Source of the DNA: Gammaproteobacteria bacterium | GTDB taxonomy: Bacteria > Pseudomonadota > Gammaproteobacteria > GRL18 | Direction of reading: 5' to 3' | Assembly: GCA_015488755.1 (NCBI GenBank) | Contig: WFNB01000104.1 | Location: forward strand, 1 to 64,000 | Length of the DNA stretch: 64,000 nucleotides | Shown here: one piece after another, positions 28,331-36,104 of the stretch | Position numbering within the stretch: position 1 is the stretch's first letter | Layout: each line of letters opens with the position of its first letter | Notes under the pieces: generated by a model | Databases searched by the model: none | What the model was told of the DNA's origin: nothing | What the model saw: the letters and a program-made list of their open reading frames with translations, nothing else | Position numbers and translations under genes: made by a program

Positions 28331-31300
28331 TTAATTGACAATTTGTTTTAATAACTTTGTTAATAATTCAGTAGCCTGTTCAAAATCATATTGATTAAGC
28401 GCTGTCTCAATTTTCGTAAAATCATTATTATAGTCAGACGTAAAGGTCATTTTTCTTATCTCCATAAGCAGACTACTTGCTTTGGTATCGTATGACTCTA
28501 GTAATAATAGTAACTCATTGAGCAATGTAACAATTTCTTCTTGAGTCATCTCAGCATTCTGTTCAGCTGATAAAGCAGACTCATCTAATCGCTCAAAATG
28601 AGCAATAAATTGTTCTATCTTCAAGCAAATAGTGTCTAAGCATTCTTTTGTTTTCTCAACTAACGAGACACAGTTTTTATTTGACTTAACACATTCTTCC
28701 AATTCCATAGATAAATGATATAACTCTTGGGCACCAACATTCCCTGCAACTCCTTTAAGAGTATGAATTAATAATAAAGCCTGTTTGGTATTATTTTTAT
28801 CAAGCGCTTCTGCAATAGCCCTTGGATCATACTGATGATCAGCCATAAAGGTTTGCAGAATGTTTATATATAATTCGCCATTACCATCTATTCGTAATAG
28901 TGCTTGTTGATGATCAATACCCTCTAATAAGGAATAATCCAGAACTGATAATGCCTTAGGATCACTTGTGCCACTATTTTTAGTCCCACTATTGCTAACT
29001 AATGTATTCGATTCCTCTGGGGGTTCTTGTGGGGTGATCCACTGAGCCATCGTAGCAAACATTTCATGGACATTAATGGGTTTGGATATATGTGCATTCA
29101 TACCGGCTTCTTTGGCTTTTTCTTCATCACCGAACATAGTACTTGCCGTCATTGCAATAATAGGCATCTGATTAAATTTCTTATGTGATCTTATTTTCCT
29201 AGTGGCCTCATAACCATCCATTAGAGGCATTTGAATGTCCATGAGAACACCATCAAAATGTGTTAATTCCAAACACTCTAATGCCTCTCTACCATTATTT
29301 GCCAGTGTCACATTAATATGATGAGAGGTTAATAATTGCATCGCTAATTCTTGATTTAGGGCGTTATCTTCAACTAATAACACCTGAGCACCCTGCAATT
29401 TATTAATAAGGCTCTGATACTGAGGTTGCCCCGATTTATTAGCATTTAGAGCTTTTTGGCTTTGTGCTATATCATCAACTTGAGCAAGGCAGGCAGTAAA
29501 GTGAAAAATACTTCCTTCCCCTAACTCACTTTCCAACCAGATTTTACCGCCCATTAAATGTGTTAATTGTTGTGATATAGCCAAGCCCAGACCTGTACCC
29601 CCATATTTACGAGTTGTTGAGGTATCTGCTTGACTGAAAGATTGAAACAACTTTTTCTGGGCATCTAAGCTGATGCCTATACCACTGTCCTGTACAGAAA
29701 AATGCAAACACAATGAGCCATCATCATCAACATTCTCAATTCTAGCAGAAATTTTAACCGCTCCTTTTTCGGTAAACTTTAAAGCATTATTAGTCAGATT
29801 TGTTAAAATCTGGTTTAAGCGCAGTTCATCACCAATAAGCACAGCAGGAATATGATTATCAATATCAAAAAGTAAATCAACCCCTTGAGCTTGTGCTTTA
29901 TCACTTAATAGAGTTTGGATGTTATCAATAATATTATGAAACTCAAACTCAATCGCTTCAACTTCCAATTTGCCTGCTTCAATCTTAGAAAAATCTAAAA
30001 TATCATTAATAATTTTTAGTAGTGCTTCAGCTGAATAATGCACTTTTCTTATATAATTATGTTGCTCTGCGCTTAAGTCTGTCTGCAATGCTAAATAAGA
30101 CATACCAATAATTGCATTCATCGGTGTACGGATCTCATGACTCATATTAGCTAAAAAATTACTTTTCTCTTTACTGGCTTGCTCGGCCTGAGATTTGGCA
30201 TCACGTAAAGCCTTTTCTGTTTGCTTACGTTGTGAAATATCCTGAAAAATAGCCACTGAACCAACAATATTACCATCTTCATATAGTGGTACTGAAATGA
30301 TTGAAACAGGGAAAATAGTACCATCTTTATGGGTAAAGTATTCATTATCAGATATGTATTTTTTACCCTGCTTAATACTCTTATGTGTTGGGCATTCTGA
30401 TGTTGGCACAAAGGTACCATCAAAGGTCTGAAAGTGAATAATTTCATGTAGATTTCGTTGCAAAATCTCTTCCTTAAGCCACCCTGTTAAACGCTCAAAT
30501 TCAGGATTAATTGAAGTACATAAACCTTTTTCATTCAGGGTATAAACAGCCTCACCCATAGAATCAGTCATACTTTGCAAGAAACGATGACTTTTATTTA
30601 TCTCCGCTTCCATAAGTTTTCGCTGCGTAATATCGGTGCGTATTGAAATATATCGAAACGGTTTATGATGCTCATTTAACAAAGGAACAATGGTCGAATT
30701 TACCCAATAAAAATGACCATTTTTTGCTCTATTTTTAATTTCCCCATGCCAGACCTTACCGGCAGCAATGGTCGCCCATAATTCCTTAAAAAAAGCTTTT
30801 GAGTGTTCATCTGATTTTACTAGGCGATGGTTACTGCCTAATAATTCTTCCTCTGAGTAACCACTGAGCTCACAAAAACGTTGATTAACATGGGTAATAT
30901 TTCCTTTAACATCTGTACCACTGACAATCGCATGAGCATTTAAGGCTTTAATTTGAAAACCTAATTCTTGAGACGTTTTTATTAAATTATCATTAGCATT
31001 TTTAACTTGTCTTAAAATAAAATAACCAACGAATAAGACTAAAAAAGTAATAAACAAAGAGAGTGCAATTTGGACAATAGTTAATATTTTTTTACGTTGG
31101 GAGAAACTTTCTTCTAAATCACTTAAGCGTTGCTGGCCTTCATAAAATAAGCGATTAGCATTCTCAATAATGCGTTCATAGAGCGGTGACATCAGTTGAA
31201 GATATTTTTTTACCTTCACAGCCTTACTTTTGTAGTTAGTCTTATGATCTTTAGTGTCTCGCTTCTGTACCAAAACAAAGAGTTCATCCAACATAGCACT

Positions 31301-31789
31301 GAGTTTTTCAATATTGGGTCTTAGTTCAATAATTTCTAGAACATAGAGACTCGATTCTTGATTTTTATGATAGATTATTTTTTGTTCTACAAATTCTTTA
31401 TCTAATTGATTAAGATGCTTTATGCGTTTAATTTCTCCCCCTGATGCCAAAACATCAAGAGCATGATTTAAACGTTTCGCTTGAATATCCAGCTTCTTTT
31501 TTAAATTATTTTGCCGTTGCTCATTGCTTGAGGTGGCCAGTTTATAGCCTAAAGTCTCAATACGGCGGATATCATCAATAATAATACTGCCAATTTCTAA
31601 CCTTATATTTTCTTTATTAATATTATCCCTAAGCTCATTATCCAGATTGGCAAACACATATTGTAAGATGGCTACTGATATAAAACCCAGTAAATAAATG
31701 ACAAGCTGTAAATAAATTCGACTTGATTTTATGACCTTTATAGGCTGTTCACTTAAAAATTCTGAAGTGACAATAGGAGCATGGAACAT
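28331..31789 (-). CDS. Hybrid sensor histidine kinase (PAS-PAS-HisKA-HATPase-REC-Hpt)
   Basis: 1152 residues. Two membrane spans (about 25-46 and 236-258) bracket a mostly helical periplasmic sensor of about 190 residues. Two PAS domains with PAC motifs follow (about 285-520), then HisKA with H551 (NMSHEIRTPMNAI). The HATPase has DSGIGI and TGLGLAI. The receiver has D851 (VLMDIQMP) and the C-terminal Hpt has H1009 (IHTLKGVAGN). All phosphorelay residues are present, so it is an unorthodox BarA-like kinase. The signal is unknown. It forms a pair with the HD-GYP regulator. GAGG lies 9 bases before the ATG. Confidence 0.92.
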   Translation of the reverse strand: MFHAPIVTSEFLSEQPIKVIKSSRIYLQLVIYLLGFISVAILQYVFANLDNELRDNINKENIRLEIGSIIIDDIRRIETLGYKLATSSNEQRQNNLKKKLDIQAKRLNHALDVLASGGEIKRIKHLNQLDKEFVEQKIIYHKNQESSLYVLEIIELRPNIEKLSAMLDELFVLVQKRDTKDHKTNYKSKAVKVKKYLQLMSPLYERIIENANRLFYEGQQRLSDLEESFSQRKKILTIVQIALSLFITFLVLFVGYFILRQVKNANDNLIKTSQELGFQIKALNAHAIVSGTDVKGNITHVNQRFCELSGYSEEELLGSNHRLVKSDEHSKAFFKELWATIAAGKVWHGEIKNRAKNGHFYWVNSTIVPLLNEHHKPFRYISIRTDITQRKLMEAEINKSHRFLQSMTDSMGEAVYTLNEKGLCTSINPEFERLTGWLKEEILQRNLHEIIHFQTFDGTFVPTSECPTHKSIKQGKKYISDNEYFTHKDGTIFPVSIISVPLYEDGNIVGSVAIFQDISQRKQTEKALRDAKSQAEQASKEKSNFLANMSHEIRTPMNAIIGMSYLALQTDLSAEQHNYIRKVHYSAEALLKIINDILDFSKIEAGKLEVEAIEFEFHNIIDNIQTLLSDKAQAQGVDLLFDIDNHIPAVLIGDELRLNQILTNLTNNALKFTEKGAVKISARIENVDDDGSLCLHFSVQDSGIGISLDAQKKLFQSFSQADTSTTRKYGGTGLGLAISQQLTHLMGGKIWLESELGEGSIFHFTACLAQVDDIAQSQKALNANKSGQPQYQSLINKLQGAQVLLVEDNALNQELAMQLLTSHHINVTLANNGREALECLELTHFDGVLMDIQMPLMDGYEATRKIRSHKKFNQMPIIAMTASTMFGDEEKAKEAGMNAHISKPINVHEMFATMAQWITPQEPPEESNTLVSNSGTKNSGTSDPKALSVLDYSLLEGIDHQQALLRIDGNGELYINILQTFMADHQYDPRAIAEALDKNNTKQALLLIHTLKGVAGNVGAQELYHLSMELEECVKSNKNCVSLVEKTKECLDTICLKIEQFIAHFERLDESALSAEQNAEMTQEEIVTLLNELLLLLESYDTKASSLLMEIRKMTFTSDYNNDFTKIETALNQYDFEQATELLTKLLKQIVN

Positions 31790-32110
31790 TTAACAAACCT
31801 CATTATCGGGTGATACAAAGCCACAATAAATTAACAATTTTTGATTTTCTAGGGTATTATCGCAAGTAAAGAGCTGACTAATAAATAATGCAAGCAGGAA
31901 AAACCGGCAAAATAGAGCTTGCAGAAAAGAAGTAGTTAACATTAATGGACCCCCATAATATCAAGTTCACTTTTTATAATAGTAGCCTATATATATAAAA
32001 TCACCTTAATTTTTATCTTAAACCCCAATAAATTTAGCTGTAAAAAACTTTCCTAAAGGATCATTTCGATATATTATTAGCCCATTGTATTTTTATAGAG
32101 AAACGCATTG
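31790..32110. other. Intergenic region, divergent promoters
   Basis: About 320 AT-rich bases between the sensor kinase and the unknown gene at 32111. I see no hairpin with a T-run, no recognisable operator and no small ORF with a good ribosome site. Confidence 0.4.
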
Positions 32111-32449
32111 ATGACCATAAAGTTGCCACTACCACAAGAAAAAAAGTTAACCATGATTTTTAGGGTTGAAGCGGGTTGTTTAGGTCCCGAAGGTGCAAGG
32201 CATATTGATGATTTTTGCACTAAAATGCAAAAAGAGTTTATTGTAATTGATGCCGACTTTATTCACTGGGAAATAACCCCTAGGCATGATAAATCACTAC
32301 CTGAAATGCAATACCAAATCAACAATAAAACCTTATCTAACGATCAAGCTAAAAAATATCTAAGCCTCTTTGGTAAAACCCTCCACGAATTTGAAGAACA
32401 CTTAAATCAAAAAATAGGCTTGGCTATCGCTCAGTACATGGGTTATTAA
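32111..32449 (+). CDS. Hypothetical protein (112 aa)
   Basis: ATG at 32111 is preferred to the in-frame TTG just before it. The protein is soluble, without signal peptide. Notable pieces are MIFRVEAGCLGPEGARHIDDFC, IHWEITPRHD and the end IGLAIAQYMGY. I do not recognise a named family. It is followed after 20 bases by a second unknown gene on the same strand, so they likely form one unit. Confidence 0.6.
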   Translation: MTIKLPLPQEKKLTMIFRVEAGCLGPEGARHIDDFCTKMQKEFIVIDADFIHWEITPRHDKSLPEMQYQINNKTLSNDQAKKYLSLFGKTLHEFEEHLNQKIGLAIAQYMGY

Positions 32450-32469
32450 TAAGACGCAATGGGAAAAAT

Positions 32470-33297
32470 ATGGGAATACTTGACGATTTAAGAGAAGAAG
32501 CTAGCCAAAAAGACGCTCAACAGCAGGAAGACACTCGCCTTAATGAACAATTAGAACATAATTATCAAGTCTTAATTTTACCTAAGATGCAACAACTCTT
32601 TGCCTATTTTAAAGAGTTATTAGCCTATTTAGAGATTATAGAATCCCCTATTGAAGTCACTGATTACACTAAGCGCTATAGCGAACTAGGTACTTTATAC
32701 CAACAGGATTACAAACTCAGCACCGATCAATATGGCGGCATCACTCACCATGATAAACTCACAGAAATTACCTTACGATTTACCTGTCTTGGACATAGTG
32801 ACGATGATCAGGAATTTATTTATCATGCAAAAAATAAAATTGAAGCCGATCAAGAAAAACATTTTCTTTTTAAAAATAAACTTAAGTTTCATTACAATAA
32901 AAATCTAGGCAATACGAAAGAAGGTGCAATCACCCTCTTTATCACTAAAAAAATTCCTGTTTTATTTAAATTTGAGGTCGATTATGAGCATTCAGTGATC
33001 AGGTTACAGATTAATAATCATGAAGATTTTGAACAACGTACCCAGACCATAGAACCTAAGAACATCAATGAAGCCTATATGGACAAGCTGGCACGTTATA
33101 TCTTAAGAAAAGATACGGACTTTTTACGCATCGATATTGATGACACTCATAAAAAACAGATCCGCCAACAATTAGAAGCACAAAAACAACAACGCGACCA
33201 AGAGTTAAAAGACGCTCATATCAGAGAAACGGCTGAACAAGAAAGCACAGAAAAAAAACGCCTCAGCTATAAGCTTAAATCATTTTTTAACGTTTAA
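32470..33297 (+). CDS. Hypothetical protein (275 aa)
   Basis: Soluble, without signal peptide. It has charged helical ends (residues 1-60 and about 225-275, the latter a Lys/Glu/Gln-rich coiled coil) and a central alpha/beta part (LTEITLRFTCLGHSDDDQEFIYHAK, FKFEVDYEHSVIRLQINNHEDF). I do not recognise the family. The 3' end overlaps the convergent dsbB gene by 18 bases. It probably forms an operon with the gene at 32111. Confidence 0.65.
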   Translation: MGILDDLREEASQKDAQQQEDTRLNEQLEHNYQVLILPKMQQLFAYFKELLAYLEIIESPIEVTDYTKRYSELGTLYQQDYKLSTDQYGGITHHDKLTEITLRFTCLGHSDDDQEFIYHAKNKIEADQEKHFLFKNKLKFHYNKNLGNTKEGAITLFITKKIPVLFKFEVDYEHSVIRLQINNHEDFEQRTQTIEPKNINEAYMDKLARYILRKDTDFLRIDIDDTHKKQIRQQLEAQKQQRDQELKDAHIRETAEQESTEKKRLSYKLKSFFNV

Positions 33298-33792
33298 AAA
33301 AAGTCCGATAAACCACAAAGTATTGAGCATAACTAAAGCAACAGACAACACCATTAAAGCCTCAGCCATCGTTATTCCAAACAATAACTCTGGCGTATAG
33401 CCACAAGGCTCTTGTACCTGAAATACGGCGGGAAACCATTCATCCAAAGCAAACCATGAAGGCAAGCCTGATGCCATAGAGCAATTCCCAAAAATAAAGC
33501 CTCTCTCAACCCCTAACAACTGATAAGCCCGATCCAATAAACCAACACTAATCACTAGCAAAAGAAACTGCATCCCCCGTAAAGGCCATTTAGACTGATA
33601 CACAGCCAAAGCCAGTAACGAGACTAAAACCATACCCACAACCCATATACGAGTATGAATACAGAGCACACAAGGCATATAGTCTAAGACATACTGATAA
33701 AACAAAGCCATTCCATCAAGCCCTAAACCCAGCCCGATAAAAACCAACCAAAACCATTTGTTTTCAGGTAATTGAAAAAAACGCATTAACAT
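33280..33792 (-). CDS. dsbB: Disulfide bond formation protein DsbB
   Basis: About 170 residues from ATG 33792, which has AGG 7 bases upstream; a longer frame up to 33894 exists but adds a non-conserved extension. There are four membrane segments. The first periplasmic cysteine pair is in MPCVLCIHTR and the second pair in GNCSMASGL and EPCGYTPE. DsbB re-oxidises DsbA and passes electrons to quinone. It lies at the end of a minus-strand run with a TlpA-like thioredoxin, a parvulin and a multihaem cytochrome. Confidence 0.92.
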   Translation of the reverse strand: MLMRFFQLPENKWFWLVFIGLGLGLDGMALFYQYVLDYMPCVLCIHTRIWVVGMVLVSLLALAVYQSKWPLRGMQFLLLVISVGLLDRAYQLLGVERGFIFGNCSMASGLPSWFALDEWFPAVFQVQEPCGYTPELLFGITMAEALMVLSVALVMLNTLWFIGLFLNVKK

Positions 33793-33919
33793 AGAATTGC
33801 CTAATTTAAAATTTATAAAAAAGGTAACATTAATACTTGATAAGCAAAAACACAAGCACTCAGTCAGTAAAGGCAGAATAAAACATACTGACATGATTAT
33901 TTTTCAAAAAGTACCTAGA

Positions 33920-34537
33920 TTATTTTTTGCTGAGCAAAGGCAAAACAAACTCATTAAAATCTTCATCTTCCATACTGCCTCTATGGATATAAACAATAGT
34001 ACCATCAGTTGCAATAACGGCAGTATAAGGAACAATACCTTGATCATTACCCCATTTTTCTAGTAGCTTGCCGCCTTCTTGCTGAGAAATAACTAAGGTG
34101 GGGTAGTTCATTTCTAATGAGCGTTCAACATTGGCCAGTTTTTTTTGCTCATCTAAGCCTATACCAATAATTTGCAAACCCTGTTGGGCATAATGTTTTT
34201 GGTAGTTGACAAATCGGGGGATCTCAAATTGGCAGGGGGAACACCAACTAGCCCAGAAGTTAAGCATAATTACCTTGCCTTGCCAATCTTTTAAAGTGTG
34301 ACTGTTCCCTTTAGTATCAGGTAAAGTAAAGGGCTTCATCTGCCAGACATTATTGGTTCGCTCTGGCAATGTTAACTGGGTAGTTTTTGGGTTCAATGGT
34401 GTTTCAGATGAGACATCTGATGCAGTGAATTGCTTTACATCTATTGCTTGATGACTATAAGCGTAGGCAAACACAGCAACAATAGATGAAAATACAGTCA
34501 AAATTTTTAATAATGAAATTTTATTATTCTGCTTCAT
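33920..34537 (-). CDS. TlpA/ResA-like membrane-anchored thioredoxin
   Basis: 205 residues. An N-terminal anchor (about 8-28) precedes a thioredoxin domain with the active site FWASWCSPCQFEIPRF and the cis-Pro region GIVPYTAVI. Such proteins reduce disulfides in the periplasm, for example in apocytochrome c before haem attachment. The start overlaps the stop of the upstream parvulin gene by 4 bases, so the two are translationally coupled. A cytochrome-related role is suggested by the neighbouring seven-haem gene. Confidence 0.88.
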   Translation of the reverse strand: MKQNNKISLLKILTVFSSIVAVFAYAYSHQAIDVKQFTASDVSSETPLNPKTTQLTLPERTNNVWQMKPFTLPDTKGNSHTLKDWQGKVIMLNFWASWCSPCQFEIPRFVNYQKHYAQQGLQIIGIGLDEQKKLANVERSLEMNYPTLVISQQEGGKLLEKWGNDQGIVPYTAVIATDGTIVYIHRGSMEDEDFNEFVLPLLSKK

Positions 34538-35889
34538 GACTTAATCGTTTTTTTTTGTGTTTTATTTTGAGCACTTTCTTGTGTCTTATTCTGTTTTTTC
34601 AGAACAGACCATTGCACATCATATTTGCTTTGTAAATCTTGCAGAAAGTTGTGCATTTTTTCATTAATAACCAATTGTGCAATTTTATCTTGCATACTGA
34701 TAAATTTTCTTTTACCACCTGGACGGCGATCTAATATGGTGGCAATTAAATAGCCTTTATGGGTTTTTATAACATCACTGATTTGACCATCTGGTAAATT
34801 TTTAATGGCATTTTCAATAATAGGATCACCTGATTGCTCCCTAACCCAACCCATATCACCCTTATGTTCACGCCCATAAGGATCAATACTTAATTCACCC
34901 GCTAGTTTAAATAAACTTTCACCTTTTTTAATCCGATCTAATACCATTTTAGCTTCATTTTCTGTTTTTAATACAATCATACCTAAATGCCAGCGCTGTG
35001 GGATAAAAGAAGCTTCTGGATGCTTGACATAATAATCTCTTAATACTTTATGACTACCTGTCCATTGTTTTTGTTTATTTTCAAGATACATAGCGGGCAA
35101 ACGTTCCCTTTTAAAACCATCAACTTGAGCAGTGACATCAATCCCCTCTTCATCAGCTATTTTAGCCACTAGGAGTAATTCGGCTAATTGGATGGTTTTA
35201 TCTAATAACTCATCTTTATGGGGCTTTTTGGTGGTATTTTTATCTTCTTTATAAATATCAGCCATAGTAATGACAATACCTTTGTCACCTTCTAAAAGAA
35301 TAGTTCCTGGTTTAGCATCTGCTGAGATCTGATCATTATGCAACTTCACATGATAGCGCTGTTGCAGGCTTTTAATAGTAAGTTGGTATAAATCATTGTA
35401 TTGCTTAGTAACAAATGCGGCTTTAGCTGCAACATAGGCATCCCGATTACCTTTAAATTGCTGTTTCATTTGTGCTTGTTTTTCTTCAGGTATTTTTATC
35501 TTATCTTTTAGATTGGACATATAATAACGGTATAATAAACCTTTACGAAAAATATCAACCTCCTTAATAAACTCAGCACTTTCTTGTAATTTTTCTTTCT
35601 CTGCTTCTAGGCTTAACAGACGGGCAATCACCAAACGCTTTAAAATATTACCTCGCAATGAAGCCTGTTGTTTTTCTCCCATAGCATTAAACTGAGTATA
35701 AAAAGGAGAACTTCGTAATGCTTGCTCTAAATCTTTATCAGTAACAGTGAGTTCATTATTGATAGTAACTAATATTTCATTCGTTTCGGCACTTACATCT
35801 GTAGTAACCGTATCTGCAAATACAGTATAGGGAAAAATAATAGCCAAGAAAAAAGTAGCTTTAATTAAATAAGAAGTTAAATGTTTCAT
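34534..35889 (-). CDS. Periplasmic peptidyl-prolyl isomerase, parvulin type (SurA/PpiC-like)
   Basis: 451 residues. The signal peptide is about residues 1-25. A SurA-like N-terminal chaperone part follows. The C-terminal parvulin domain (about 300-400) has RWHLGMIVL, ELSIDPYGREHKGDMGWV and ISDVIKTHKGYLIATILDRRPG. It should catalyse prolyl isomerisation of exported proteins. It is coupled to the TlpA-like gene and lies 215 bases downstream of the seven-haem cytochrome, with a strong terminator in between. A specialised role in folding that cytochrome is a reasonable inference. Confidence 0.85.
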   Translation of the reverse strand: MKHLTSYLIKATFFLAIIFPYTVFADTVTTDVSAETNEILVTINNELTVTDKDLEQALRSSPFYTQFNAMGEKQQASLRGNILKRLVIARLLSLEAEKEKLQESAEFIKEVDIFRKGLLYRYYMSNLKDKIKIPEEKQAQMKQQFKGNRDAYVAAKAAFVTKQYNDLYQLTIKSLQQRYHVKLHNDQISADAKPGTILLEGDKGIVITMADIYKEDKNTTKKPHKDELLDKTIQLAELLLVAKIADEEGIDVTAQVDGFKRERLPAMYLENKQKQWTGSHKVLRDYYVKHPEASFIPQRWHLGMIVLKTENEAKMVLDRIKKGESLFKLAGELSIDPYGREHKGDMGWVREQSGDPIIENAIKNLPDGQISDVIKTHKGYLIATILDRRPGGKRKFISMQDKIAQLVINEKMHNFLQDLQSKYDVQWSVLKKQNKTQESAQNKTQKKTIKS

Positions 35890-36032
35890 TATTACTCGAT
35901 GTCCATTTTGGATTAAATAAGTGTCGTGTACGATTGCAATAAATGCTTGAAGCTAAATAAATCAGTTGAATCAAACATTAAAATAAACAGATTTCACTAA
36001 ACCAGCTTATGTTAATATTCAAATATTCTCTA

Positions 36033-36062
36033 TAAAAAAGTCGGGGGGCATAAATGCCCCCC
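36033..36062 (-). terminator. Strong intrinsic terminator after the seven-haem cytochrome gene
   Basis: Perfect palindrome GGGGGGCAT-AA-ATGCCCCCC at 36043-36062. In the minus-strand direction it is followed by GAC and six T (36039 downwards). It ends transcription of the cytochrome gene, so the parvulin-TlpA-DsbB genes probably have their own promoter or depend on read-through. Confidence 0.85.
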
Positions 36063-36104
36063 CTCTTTTATAATCAAGTATCATGCTCAAACTAAGCTTT
36101 GATC

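Noticed and set aside
33793..33894. 34-codon N-terminal extension of DsbB
   Set aside because: Not DsbB-like; ATG 33792 has a proper ribosome site and gives the usual length.
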